A DNA stretch of 12,324 nucleotides, from positions 1 to 12,324 of the forward strand of contig CAYWMP010000177.1 of NCBI GenBank assembly GCA_964459445.1. The letters are read 5' to 3'. The notes under the pieces are model-generated. The model was given only the letters and a program-made list of their open reading frames with translations, was not told where the DNA came from and made no database searches. The stretch comes from CAYWMP01 sp964459445. GTDB lineage: Bacteria > Desulfobacterota > DSM-4660 > Desulfatiglandales > HGW-15. The position numbers and the translations under genes were made by a program. This document shows, in pieces, positions 1-6,977 of this stretch. Every line of letters starts with the position of its first letter. Position 1 is the first letter of the stretch.

Positions 1-87
1 TGTGTTTTATTAAGAGTCATGATCATGAATGAAAAAGCCTTAGGCGCGACAATGTGTGAGATCGGAGTGAGCGGAGAAAGACGATGA
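1..87 (+). CDS. Possible 3' end of an upstream gene, cut by the window start
   Basis: The frame beginning at base 1 stays open for 28 codons and ends at TGA 85-87. That stop overlaps the ATG (84-86) of the HD-domain gene in an ATGA arrangement, as in translationally coupled genes. The last twenty residues start at a methionine at 25 and end in GERR. The stretch is too short to recognise a family, and an open frame of this length can arise by chance. It may be the C-terminus of an upstream gene or non-coding leader. Confidence 0.25.
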   Translation, partial: CVLLRVMIMNEKALGATMCEIGVSGERR

Positions 88-830
88 AATGCCCTGGACA
101 GGATAGCCGAAATTGGAAGCCCGGCGCCATCTTCGAGGCCAAGTGTCCCGAATGCGGGAATGAAGTCGAGTTTTTCAAAGACGATACCACGCGGCTTTGC
201 AAGAAGTGTGGGCACCGTTTCTTGAATCCCAGTATGGACTTTGGCTGTGCCTCCTACTGCAAATATGCCGAGCAGTGCATCGGCAATCTTCCTCCTGAAC
301 TTATTGCCCAAAAGGAGGACCTCCTAAAGGATCGTGTGGCTATCGAGATGAAACGATACTTCAAACAGGATTTCAAAAGGATCGGCCATGCCTCAAGGGT
401 TGCGAGATATGCAGAACAGATCGGCAAAGAGGAAATGGGCAATCTGGCCGTCATCCTCACAGCCGCCTATCTGCACGACATCGGCATCCATGAGGCGGAA
501 CGTAAACACCAAAGCACCGCTGCCAAATACCAGGAAGAGGAAGGCCCTCCTATTGCCAATGAGATCCTCACAAAATTGGGTGCCAGAGAAGAATTGATTG
601 AGGAAGTCTGCGACATTGTCGGGCATCACCACCATCCCAGGGCCGATGAAAACCTCAATTTCATGAGTGTGTATGATGCGGATCTGATTACAAACCTGGA
701 AGACAATCAAAAGGAAAAGCCCATTGACCCTGAAAAACTGGCCAAAACGATTGAAACCGCCTTTCTGACAGATAGCGGTCGAAATCTGGCGAAACGCATT
801 TTCCTTGAGCAAGGAGGGAATGAGAAATGA
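84..830 (+). CDS. HD-domain phosphohydrolase with N-terminal zinc ribbon
   Basis: A 248-residue soluble protein. The N-terminus begins MKCPGQD and has two CxxC pairs (C21/C24 and C39/C42) that form a zinc ribbon, followed by a second cysteine group (C55, C59, C65). The HD domain covers roughly residues 85-210: H102 in a GHASRVARYA helix, the H131-D132 doublet, a run of four histidines at 181-184, and an aspartate in SVYDADLI (198-200). These are the metal ligands expected of a metal-dependent phosphohydrolase; the substrate cannot be told. I believe the MKCPGQD start plus zinc ribbon plus HD layout recurs in anaerobes, but cannot check this here. A purine-rich stretch at 72-80 could serve as ribosome binding site. 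It lies upstream of the ferredoxin-like gene and cooS, which hints at a shared role in redox or CO metabolism, but this is inference. Confidence 0.85.
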   Translation: MKCPGQDSRNWKPGAIFEAKCPECGNEVEFFKDDTTRLCKKCGHRFLNPSMDFGCASYCKYAEQCIGNLPPELIAQKEDLLKDRVAIEMKRYFKQDFKRIGHASRVARYAEQIGKEEMGNLAVILTAAYLHDIGIHEAERKHQSTAAKYQEEEGPPIANEILTKLGAREELIEEVCDIVGHHHHPRADENLNFMSVYDADLITNLEDNQKEKPIDPEKLAKTIETAFLTDSGRNLAKRIFLEQGGNEK

Positions 831-955
831 AAACGAGGGTTGTGCTACTGACTCACCCGAAAATGACCAACAACAGGTTCTTTAAAATACTTGGTTTTAT
901 AACAAATTTATTTATTTTCAGTCAATTTATATCATTATTTTTAGCTTATTCATAG
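827..955 (+). CDS. Possible 42-residue ORF or decayed gene start
   Basis: An ATG at 827 overlaps the TGA stop of the HD-domain gene (ATGA), with a good Shine-Dalgarno stretch (AAGGAGGG, 811-818) nine bases upstream. The frame runs 42 codons to TAG 953-955. The first part (MKTRVVLLTHPKM) reads like a normal protein start. The second half is AT-rich and translates to phenylalanine, isoleucine and leucine runs that look non-coding or like a short membrane helix. It could be a small coupled peptide, a gene truncated by sequence loss, or chance. I recognise no family. Confidence 0.25.
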   Translation: MKTRVVLLTHPKMTNNRFFKILGFITNLFIFSQFISLFLAYS

Positions 956-966
956 GGAGGAATATC

Positions 967-1722
967 ATGACAGTGACCAGGAAAATCATAGAAATCGATG
1001 AAGAACTCTGCGACGGTTGCGGAAATTGCGTCCCCTCTTGTGCAGAAGGCGCTTTGGAGATCATTGACGGGAAAGCCAAACTCGTGGCAGACCTTTATTG
1101 CGACGGCCTGGGCGCCTGCCTGGGAGAATGCCCCACCGGCGCTTTGCAAGTTGTCGAGCGCGAAGCGGATGAGTTCGATGAAGAGGCGGTGGAAGAACTC
1201 TTGGCTGAAAGGGCAAGAGAAGAGGCGCCCAAGGAACAACCTGCGGCCTTCGGATGCCCATCTGCCAGGCTGCAAACCTTTGGACAACCCCAAACGATCC
1301 GGTCTGCGCCCAATTCGGCCCCTCGGCAACCTTCTGCTTCCGCCCTTTCCCATTGGCCCGTCCAGATCAAGCTGGTTCCACCAAGCGCACCCTTTCTGAA
1401 AAACGCGGATCTCCTGGTGGCTGCTGATTGCACACCCATTGCCTATCCCGACTTCCACAAGGATTTTCTGAACGGAAAGGCGGTAATGATCGGCTGTCCC
1501 AAGTTCGATGAAGTCGATACGTACATCCAAAAATTCGCGGATATCTTCAAGACCGCGGATATCAAGAGTGTATCAGTCATTGTTATGGAAGTGCCCTGTT
1601 GCAGTGGTCTGCCTATCATCGTCGGCCGTGGCATGGAAATGGCGGGCAAGCAGATTCCCATGGAAAAGGTCGTGATCAGTGCTCGGGGTGACTTGCTCGG
1701 GAGAGAAAAGCTCGCTGCTTAA
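967..1722 (+). CDS. Ferredoxin-like 4Fe-4S protein with C-terminal domain
   Basis: A 251-residue soluble iron-sulfur protein. Residues 1-60 form a bacterial-ferredoxin-like domain. The first site is complete, CxxCxxCxxxC at C15, C18, C21, C25. The second reads C45, L48, C51, C55-Pro, so one of the four usual cysteines is replaced by leucine. An acidic linker (about 65-90) and a proline/serine-rich stretch (about 100-125) lead to a C-terminal domain (about 130-251) with further conserved-looking cysteines in AADCTP, IGCPKFD and EVPCCSG. I recognise this as a family seen in anaerobes, of unproven function, probably electron transfer. The start is supported by AGGGAGGA just upstream (954-961). 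The preceding 80 bases are AT-rich and may hold a promoter. It lies between the HD-domain gene and cooS, so it could exchange electrons with CO dehydrogenase; that is inference. Confidence 0.85.
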   Translation: MTVTRKIIEIDEELCDGCGNCVPSCAEGALEIIDGKAKLVADLYCDGLGACLGECPTGALQVVEREADEFDEEAVEELLAERAREEAPKEQPAAFGCPSARLQTFGQPQTIRSAPNSAPRQPSASALSHWPVQIKLVPPSAPFLKNADLLVAADCTPIAYPDFHKDFLNGKAVMIGCPKFDEVDTYIQKFADIFKTADIKSVSVIVMEVPCCSGLPIIVGRGMEMAGKQIPMEKVVISARGDLLGREKLAA

Positions 1723-1741
1723 ATAATATTAGACGAGATAA

Positions 1742-1775
1742 CCTGCCTGCGCCGAGGCTTTGGCAGGCAGGCAGG
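1742..1775. repeat. GC-rich inverted repeat, CCTGCCTGC type
   Basis: CCTGCCTGC (1742-1750) pairs with GCAGGCAGG, present in two overlapping registers (1763-1771 and 1767-1775). The spacer is GC-rich. It sits about 20 bases after the ferredoxin gene stop, but no T-tract follows, so it is unlikely to be an intrinsic terminator. It looks like a dispersed intergenic hairpin element rather than a regulatory site. Confidence 0.6.
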
Positions 1776-1821
1776 ATCTACAAGATATTTTAGGTACAAC
1801 TTCAGGAATCGTCGAAAAGCA

Positions 1822-1860
1822 CCGCTTTAAGCGGGGTTCCGATAAGGATGTATCGGAACC
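1822..1860. repeat. Two adjacent hairpins, one with a perfect 10-bp stem
   Basis: CCGCTT/AAGCGG (1822-1834) is directly followed by a perfect inverted repeat, GGTTCCGATA (1835-1844) and TATCGGAACC (1851-1860), with a six-base loop. No poly-T follows. Together with the neighbouring hairpins this forms a repeat cluster in the gap before cooS. Confidence 0.6.
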
Positions 1861-1861
1861 A

Positions 1862-1922
1862 ATGTGGAGAGCTTGAATGACAATAATAGGTTAACCTATT
1901 ATTGCTTTCAAGTGCTCAACAT
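1862..1922. repeat. Long hairpin centred on a perfect 24-bp palindrome
   Basis: Bases 1881-1904 form a perfect loop-less palindrome, CAATAATAGGTT followed by its exact reverse complement. It extends outward through GAGC (1869-1872) plus TTGAA (1873-1877), matched by TTCAA (1907-1911) plus GCTC (1914-1917), and then ATGT (1862-1865) matched by ACAT (1919-1922), with small bulges between. The whole can fold into a stem of more than 50 bases. It may be a non-autonomous mobile repeat, an operator for a dimeric regulator of cooS, or an RNA structure; the sequence does not decide. Confidence 0.65.
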
Positions 1923-1996
1923 AAAGCTTTTAGACGATCCATTTAAACAACCCGCCAACCATGATAATAGCTTTTAGTTCTTGTGGGGCTAAAATC

Positions 1997-2023
1997 ATCA
2001 TGTCAATCCTGTCCATCCTGTCT
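1997..2023 (+). repeat. Three tandem 9-bp units, ATCCTGTCN type
   Basis: Three consecutive nonamers, ATCATGTCA, ATCCTGTCC and ATCCTGTCT, lie about 115 bases before the cooS start. Short tandem motifs of this kind occur between genes in many environmental bacterial genomes. No function is assigned. Confidence 0.6.
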
Positions 2024-2138
2024 ACTTATTACTGAATTTATACAGAGGGGTTAGTACAAGATTCAACAATCTTTGAACAAGTGGATCAAGCCTGGCGTAA
2101 AAACTGTGCGAGGGCCGAAGATCTGCGGGAGATCATAA

Positions 2139-4115
2139 ATGCCGGAAGAAAAAAAGAAAAAAGTTGTGCAAATAGAAACCAATGTCAAGGACTGGACGAT
2201 TTGCGAAGCCACTGCGCAAATGTTGGAAAAGGCTCGGAAGGACGGCGTGGAAACGGCCTTTGACCGTGCAGCAAACATGAACCCGTGTCCTATCGGGGCG
2301 AATTCGGCCTGTTGTAAGCACTGTGCCATGGGACCTTGCCGTCTAAACTCAAAGGACCCCTACGGGAAGGTGGGGGTCTGCGGGGCCACAATCGATACGA
2401 TTCAATCAAGGAATTTTGCACGCATGGTGGCCAGCGGCTGTGCGGCCCATTCAAGTCACGGCAGGAACATATTGAATGTGTTCAAAGGCGTTATCGACGG
2501 TACCATCAAAGACTACGTAATTAAGGACCCCACAAAACTGGAAGAGACTGCCCGGTCCATTGGAATCGAGACAGAGGGGCGTGAGTTAAATGAGATCGGC
2601 CTGGATCTGTTTTATGAATTTGAAAAGGCCTTCACCCTCGAAGAAGGAGAAATCCCTTTAGTCAATAGGGTACCTGCCAAGACGCTTGAGGCCTGGAGAA
2701 AGCTGGATATCGTTCCGCGAGGCGCCATGAAGGAAATCATGGAGCTGATGCAGCGGACCCATGCCGGAATGGATCAGGATTATGAAAACCTGACCGGGCA
2801 GATCAGCCGCGCGGCCCTTGTTGATGGCTGGGGAGGGTCCATGGTGGCCACGGAGATATCCGACATCCTATTCGGTACCCCCACCCCGGTGCGTTCCGAA
2901 GTGGATATGGGGTGTCTCAAGGAAGATCAGGTCAACATCATCATTCACGGGCATGAACCCTACCTCCTTGAGTCCATGGTGGATTCGGCAAATGATCCAA
3001 CATTGATCGAACTGGCCAAAGAAAACGGCGCCAAAGGCATCAACCTTGTTGGGATGTGTTGTTCCGGCCTTGAAATGCTCTCCCGACACGGTGTGTCACA
3101 CGCAGGGAATTTCATGTCCACCGAAGCGGTCCTGGTCACAGGCGCCGTGGACGCCTTTGGCGTCGATGTCCAGTGCATCCAACAGGCTCTGGCCAAGGTG
3201 GCGGAGTGTTACGGGACCAAACTCTTTACAACCAATCCCAGTTGCCGGATTGAAGGCGTTGATCATATCCCCTTTGAGGAACATGAACCCAGGACATGTA
3301 CGGATGCCATCGTTGAAAACGCGATAGTCCGGTTTAAAAACCGCAAGGCCAAGGTTGAAATTCCAAACATGAAAAGTACCGGTATTCACGGCTTCAGCCA
3401 TGAATACATTAACTATATGCTCGGGGGCACCTTTCGAGGCTCCTACACCCCCCTAAACGACAACATCATCAACGGCAGGATTCGAGGTGTGGCCGGTGTT
3501 GTGGGGTGCACCAATCCCAGGGTCAAACAAGACTGGAGCCATGTGGAATTGGTCAAGGAATTGATAAAAAACGATGTTCTTGTGGTTCAGACAGGGTGTT
3601 CGCAGATCGCCCTCGCAAAGGCGGGACTTTGCACCCCCGAGGCAGCCCATTTGGCAGGACCCGGTCTGAAGGAGGTGTGTGAGGCCGTAGGGATGCCGCC
3701 TGTATTAGGATGTGGCGCCTGTATAGACAACAGCCGAATCCTGATCGCCTGTGCAGAGATGGTGAACGTGGGCGGGCTTGGTGACAGTATTGCAGATCTT
3801 CCGGTAGCCGGCGCCGCACCCGAATGGTACAGCGAAAAGGCGGTCACCATTGGTCAGTATTTCGTGGCCTCTGGTGTCTTTACCGTCTTCGGGGTGACAT
3901 TCCCGATTATTGAGGAAACCAATTTCCATCGGCTACTATTTGGCGGGCTTGAGGAGCAGGGACTGGGCAAATGGGCCTTCACGAAGGATCCCTATGAAAT
4001 GGCCCGATTGATGATTGAACACATCGACAAAAAACGAAGCGCCCTTGGCATAGACAAGGCCAGGGATAGGGTCTTGGTGGATATGGCGGATAGGAGAGAG
4101 CTCCAGGCGGTCTAG
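2139..4115 (+). CDS. cooS: Anaerobic Ni-Fe carbon monoxide dehydrogenase catalytic subunit
   Basis: A 658-residue soluble enzyme that interconverts CO and CO2 using low-potential electrons. The N-terminal cysteine pattern C50, C58, C59, C62, C67, C81 keeps the exact spacing of the D- and B-cluster ligands of Carboxydothermus CODH-II. The Ni-Fe C-cluster ligands are all present: the histidine in HGHEP (271-275), the cysteine in MCCSG (308/309), C347 in VQCIQQ, C458 in VGCTNP, C488 in QTGCSQ, and C529 in GCGACIDNS. The length matches the family (about 630-675). The N-terminus has a lysine run (KKKK) and no signal peptide. A GGGAG stretch precedes the ATG. It is closed by the terminator at 4154. 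No cooC maturation factor, cooF, hydrogenase or acetyl-CoA synthase gene is in the window, so whether it serves CO oxidation or carbon fixation is open. The motifs separate it clearly from the related hybrid-cluster protein. Confidence 0.97.
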   Translation: MPEEKKKKVVQIETNVKDWTICEATAQMLEKARKDGVETAFDRAANMNPCPIGANSACCKHCAMGPCRLNSKDPYGKVGVCGATIDTIQSRNFARMVASGCAAHSSHGRNILNVFKGVIDGTIKDYVIKDPTKLEETARSIGIETEGRELNEIGLDLFYEFEKAFTLEEGEIPLVNRVPAKTLEAWRKLDIVPRGAMKEIMELMQRTHAGMDQDYENLTGQISRAALVDGWGGSMVATEISDILFGTPTPVRSEVDMGCLKEDQVNIIIHGHEPYLLESMVDSANDPTLIELAKENGAKGINLVGMCCSGLEMLSRHGVSHAGNFMSTEAVLVTGAVDAFGVDVQCIQQALAKVAECYGTKLFTTNPSCRIEGVDHIPFEEHEPRTCTDAIVENAIVRFKNRKAKVEIPNMKSTGIHGFSHEYINYMLGGTFRGSYTPLNDNIINGRIRGVAGVVGCTNPRVKQDWSHVELVKELIKNDVLVVQTGCSQIALAKAGLCTPEAAHLAGPGLKEVCEAVGMPPVLGCGACIDNSRILIACAEMVNVGGLGDSIADLPVAGAAPEWYSEKAVTIGQYFVASGVFTVFGVTFPIIEETNFHRLLFGGLEEQGLGKWAFTKDPYEMARLMIEHIDKKRSALGIDKARDRVLVDMADRRELQAV

Positions 4116-4153
4116 CAGAACGTTCTTATTTAAGAAAACCTCTTTTCTCCTTA

Positions 4154-4181
4154 GGCCCTCAACACAATGAGGGCCTTTTTT
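4154..4181 (+). terminator. Rho-independent terminator after cooS
   Basis: A perfect 8-bp stem, GGCCCTCA (4154-4161) and TGAGGGCC (4168-4175), with a six-base loop, is followed at once by six T residues. It lies 38 bases after the cooS stop and ends the CO dehydrogenase transcript. Confidence 0.9.
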
Positions 4182-4352
4182 ATGATTAATTTAGGGGTAT
4201 TGCTGAGTATCTTCAAAACGGATCTCCGAATCTTTTGCTCTTTGGACTCCTCTCTAGATGTCTTCATAAACCGGGTTCCTAAAATTTATCCGCCTTACTT
4301 CTATCGAATTAATTTCCAGTTTCTATATGTTGCCATGTAATTTGCGAACAGA

Positions 4353-4378
4353 TTCTGGATGCTGATTTCTGGATGCTG
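4353..4378. repeat. Direct repeat, TTCTGGATGCTG twice
   Basis: The 12-mer TTCTGGATGCTG occurs at 4353-4364 and 4367-4378, separated by two bases. Related units in the opposite sense (ATCCAG and CCAGTATCG) lie 55-85 bases downstream. This resembles degenerate dispersed intergenic repeats. Confidence 0.55.
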
Positions 4379-4434
4379 GTCGATGATATCGTCTTTAGCG
4401 TAGATGTTATAAGAAACGGTTTTTTTTGTTTCAT

Positions 4435-4464
4435 CCAGTATCGAGTATCTAGCAACCAGTATCG
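4435..4464. repeat. Direct repeat, CCAGTATCG twice
   Basis: The 9-mer CCAGTATCG occurs at 4435-4443 and 4456-4464, 21 bases apart, with a related GAGTATC unit between. It is roughly the reverse-strand counterpart of the CTGGAT repeat at 4353-4378. Confidence 0.5.
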
Positions 4465-4496
4465 CTTCGCTAAACAACTGAGTTAAATAGTTCCCC

Positions 4497-4557
4497 GCTT
4501 GTCGGTTTCCCCGTCCCACGACAAGCAGGGTTCGGGACAGGAAGGCGGAGCTTCGCC
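4497..4557. repeat. Overlapping inverted repeats before the PP-loop gene pair
   Basis: GCTTGTCG (4497-4504) pairs with CGACAAGC (4519-4526). GTCCC (4513-4517) pairs with GGGAC (4534-4538), so two mutually exclusive hairpins are possible. A further small palindrome, GGCG (4544-4547) with CGCC (4554-4557), follows. There is no T-tract. The likeliest reading is a dispersed repeat; an attenuator-like leader is possible but unsupported. Confidence 0.45.
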
Positions 4558-4644
4558 AAGAAGTGGAAATTTCTCTTCATCATAGCTGAAAATGGGTTAT
4601 CATGATCCTATTGAAAGGGCATTGAAAGAATAGTTGATCAAAAG

Positions 4645-5643
4645 ATGGGCGCAAACAAAATAAAGGCTGTAGGTCTGCTCTCCGGTGGGTTGGACAGCAC
4701 GCTTGCGGCGAAGCTCTTACTGGAGCAAGGGATTGAGATATTTGCCATCAACTTCACCTCTCCCTTTTGCACCTGTACGCCCAAGAGTGCCGGATGTCCA
4801 GCGGTCATAACTGCTGTGAAGGAACTGGGAAGCCTTCCCCTCAGAAGAGTTGCATTAAAAGACGAGTACCTCGAAATGGTTCAGAATCCAGCGCACGGAT
4901 ACGGTTCCGGAATGAATCCCTGCATCGATTGTAGAATCATGAAAATAAGGAAAAGCGGGGAGTACATGCATGAAATCGGCGCTTCTTTTCTCTTTACCGG
5001 GGAAGTGTTGGGCCAGCGTCCCATGTCACAATTGAGACGCGCCATTGAGATCATAGACCGGGATTCTGGGCTTGATGGACACATCCTGCGACCCCTTTCC
5101 GCAGCGCATTTTAAACCAACGATACCTGAACGCAAAGGCTGGGTAGACAGGAAAAAACTTTTGGGGATCTCCGGGCGATCCCGTAAGATACAGATGTCTC
5201 TTGCCGCTGAAAAGGGACTCAAAGATTACCCTTGCCCCGCGGGCGGCTGTCTATTGACGGACAAGAATTTTGCCGAGCGCATTCGTGACTATTTTGCCTT
5301 TACAAAGAAACCGTCCATGAGGGATATTCCGATTCTTAAAGTAGGAAGACACATTCGACTGGAAAGTGGCGACAAGGTTATCATCGCGCGTAATGAACAT
5401 GAATGCAGGCTCTTGAAAAAACTTGCATCTCCCGAAGATCGCATCCTTGTTCCCAAGGGCTTTTCAGGGCCCGTTGTGATTCTTCAAGGGGAGTCAATAA
5501 AGGGCGCTGTCACAAAGATGATCCAATACACCAAAAGGGATATTCCTCCGGATGCCGGCATAAGTCTTCATTTCAAAGGGATAGACGATTTCGTGCCGCT
5601 TAAAGACATACTCAATAAAGGACTGAAATGGGCGACAGGTTAA
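4645..5643 (+). CDS. ThiI/MnmA-like PP-loop tRNA sulfurtransferase with NFACT-R-like C-terminus
   Basis: A 332-residue cytoplasmic protein. The PP-loop SGGLDS (13-18) marks an ATP-pyrophosphatase that adenylates its substrate. Cysteines sit at C42, C44 and C51 (CTC and AGCP), C93/C96 in NPCIDC, and C197/C202 in CPAGGC, suggesting an Fe-S cluster or active-site thiols. From about residue 225 the sequence (ILKVGRHIRL, then KVIIARNEHE) resembles the NFACT-R RNA-binding fold that Pfam links to this group. Databases tend to name such proteins ThiI or 2-thiouridylate methyltransferase. The N-terminal THUMP and C-terminal rhodanese domains of classical ThiI are absent. A tRNA thiolation role is likely, but the modified position is unknown. 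The Shine-Dalgarno before the ATG is weak. The 3' end overlaps mnmA by 16 bases, so the two are co-translated. Confidence 0.8.
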   Translation: MGANKIKAVGLLSGGLDSTLAAKLLLEQGIEIFAINFTSPFCTCTPKSAGCPAVITAVKELGSLPLRRVALKDEYLEMVQNPAHGYGSGMNPCIDCRIMKIRKSGEYMHEIGASFLFTGEVLGQRPMSQLRRAIEIIDRDSGLDGHILRPLSAAHFKPTIPERKGWVDRKKLLGISGRSRKIQMSLAAEKGLKDYPCPAGGCLLTDKNFAERIRDYFAFTKKPSMRDIPILKVGRHIRLESGDKVIIARNEHECRLLKKLASPEDRILVPKGFSGPVVILQGESIKGAVTKMIQYTKRDIPPDAGISLHFKGIDDFVPLKDILNKGLKWATG

Positions 5644-6713
5644 AGGTGGCCGTAGGATTGAGCGGTGGGGTGGACTCCTCTGTCGCTGCGGCCCTTCTCA
5701 AAAACGAAGGGCATGAGGTCACCGGTGTCACCATGGAAATCTATGACGGCACCGTGGGCATAAGCGAATCCGCCCGTCATGCCTGTTTCGGCCCGGGGGA
5801 AAAGGAGGATCTGGCGTCCGCTGAATCGATATGCAAAAAGCTGGACATGCCATTTCTTACCATAGACCTCAAGGAAGAGTACCGAACCCATGTGATCGAC
5901 TATTTCCGAAAGGAATACCTTTCCGGTAGAACACCCAATCCCTGTATCGTATGCAACCGCAGCTTGAAGTTTGGGTTCCTCCTTGAAAAGGCCAGACAGG
6001 CTGGCGTTGAATTCGATTTCTTCGCCACGGGCCACTATGCCCGGATCGATCAATCCGAAGGCCGAAGTTTGCTCAAAAGGGCTTTGGATCGCTCAAAAGA
6101 CCAAACCTATTTTATTTATACCCTCCGTTCCGATCAGCTTTCAAAGACCCTGTTTCCCCTTGGCGCCTACACAAAAACGCAGGTGCGAGAAATGGCCCGC
6201 TCCTCGGGCCTTGAAACTGCGAATCGTCCCGAAAGCCAGGATTTCATTGCAGGAGGCGACTATTCTCCGCTTTTTGCTGGAAACGAAATCGAGGAAGGGG
6301 ATATCGTTGACCAGGAGGGCCATGTTTTAGGGCGGCATCGGGGCATCATCCACTACACCATCGGACAGCGCAGGGGTCTTGGCATTTCATCGCCCCATCC
6401 ACTTTATGTGACAAAAATCGATCCCGGTGAAAACAGGTTGGTGGTGAGCGACAAAAAGAACCTGACCTCAAGGGCGCTTATAGCGAATGATATCAACCTC
6501 ATCGCCATGGATAGACTGGATCGCCCTTACCAAATTGGGGCCAAGATACGTCTGAAGCACAAGGAAGCCGAGGCTACCCTTCTCCCCTACGAGGGTGACA
6601 AGGCAAAGGTCGTTTTTAATGAGCCCCAAGCTTCGATAACGCCTGGACAGTCCGTTGTATTTTATTCTGATGATATCGTCTTGGGTGGAGGCATCATCGA
6701 AAAAGCCCTTTGA
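5628..6713 (+). CDS. mnmA: tRNA-specific 2-thiouridylase MnmA, variant lacking second catalytic Cys
   Basis: A 361-residue enzyme that thiolates U34 of Lys, Glu and Gln tRNAs. Seen here: PP-loop SGGVDS (12-17), the NPCIVCN motif with C106 and C109 (C109 aligns with E. coli C102), FFATGHYARI, SKDQTYFIYTL, and the C-terminal LGGGIIE closing motif. It is a full-length MnmA. In E. coli the second catalytic cysteine (C199) lies in a GICFIG motif after KKDS. The equivalent stretch here reads PESQDFIAGGDY with no cysteine. Only C53, C69, C106 and C109 exist in the whole chain. The persulfide relay of the E. coli enzyme is therefore unlikely to work the same way; an Fe-S-dependent or sulfide-using mechanism is possible. 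The start overlaps the upstream PP-loop gene. Confidence 0.93.
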   Translation: MGDRLKVAVGLSGGVDSSVAAALLKNEGHEVTGVTMEIYDGTVGISESARHACFGPGEKEDLASAESICKKLDMPFLTIDLKEEYRTHVIDYFRKEYLSGRTPNPCIVCNRSLKFGFLLEKARQAGVEFDFFATGHYARIDQSEGRSLLKRALDRSKDQTYFIYTLRSDQLSKTLFPLGAYTKTQVREMARSSGLETANRPESQDFIAGGDYSPLFAGNEIEEGDIVDQEGHVLGRHRGIIHYTIGQRRGLGISSPHPLYVTKIDPGENRLVVSDKKNLTSRALIANDINLIAMDRLDRPYQIGAKIRLKHKEAEATLLPYEGDKAKVVFNEPQASITPGQSVVFYSDDIVLGGGIIEKAL

Positions 6714-6977
6714 TTTCCATCCGCCCCATTCCAAACCTTGTTTCCTAAAACTTAGGATATCATGACTTCATTCTCTCAGTTTGAAAACTCATTTTTCATT
6801 AACAGTTATAAGCTACATTGTGGTATGTTATTTTCTTTGAGAGTTTATTAAACCTGCTTCATGCCGACTTTCAACCCCTCAAGGCAAAGACTTATCAGAC
6901 TCAGGTATGTAATTGTGCTCCGCTTTTCTTAAAACCAGGCCGGAGTAAACATCACATCACAGGACGGGTATGTTGTC
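6714..6977. other. Intergenic region before the sulfur/lipoate operon
   Basis: A 264-base AT-rich gap between mnmA and the Hdr-like gene. It has a small palindrome, CCTAA/TTAGG (6744-6756), and no strong terminator. The plus-strand frame starting at 6818 runs into the Hdr-like gene in another frame and is a shadow. This is the expected place for the operon promoter. Confidence 0.5.
6781..6812 (+). promoter_or_regulatory. Weak candidate sigma-70-type promoter for the operon
   Basis: TTGAAA (6781-6786) resembles a -35 box, and TTATAA (6806-6811) a -10 box. The spacing of 19 bases is longer than ideal, so this is only a candidate. It lies about 165 bases before the Hdr-like start. Confidence 0.2.

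Larger units (their letters stand above)
4182..4644. other. Gene-free interval with repeat-derived sequence
   Basis: About 460 bases with no supportable gene. The first 150 bases are AT-rich and featureless. The rest is made of short direct and inverted repeats listed separately. The 72-codon minus-strand frame at 4301-4519 is read through these repeats and is not taken as a gene. A promoter for the PP-loop gene pair should lie toward the end, but I see no convincing -35/-10 pair. Confidence 0.6.

Noticed and set aside
624..635. Run of four histidines resembling an affinity tag
   Set aside because: It sits at the metal-binding position of the HD domain and is a natural part of the protein.
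393..812. Minus-strand 139-codon frame inside the HD-domain gene
   Set aside because: It lies antisense to a gene with clear HD motifs and has no family features of its own.
946..1530. Minus-strand 194-codon frame opposite the ferredoxin-like gene
   Set aside because: The opposite strand encodes clear Fe-S motifs; the antisense frame looks like a codon-bias shadow.
1742..1775. Rho-independent terminator after the ferredoxin-like gene
   Set aside because: The hairpin is GC-rich but has no T-tract after it.
1742..2023. CRISPR array
   Set aside because: The repeats differ from each other and there are no regularly spaced identical repeats with unique spacers.
2139..4115. Hybrid-cluster protein (Hcp) as an alternative for the CO dehydrogenase
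   Set aside because: The D/B-cluster cysteine spacing and all Ni-Fe C-cluster ligands match CooS.
4301..4519. Minus-strand 72-codon frame between cooS and the PP-loop genes
   Set aside because: It is read through short direct and inverted repeats, has no recognisable domain, and lacks a convincing ribosome site.
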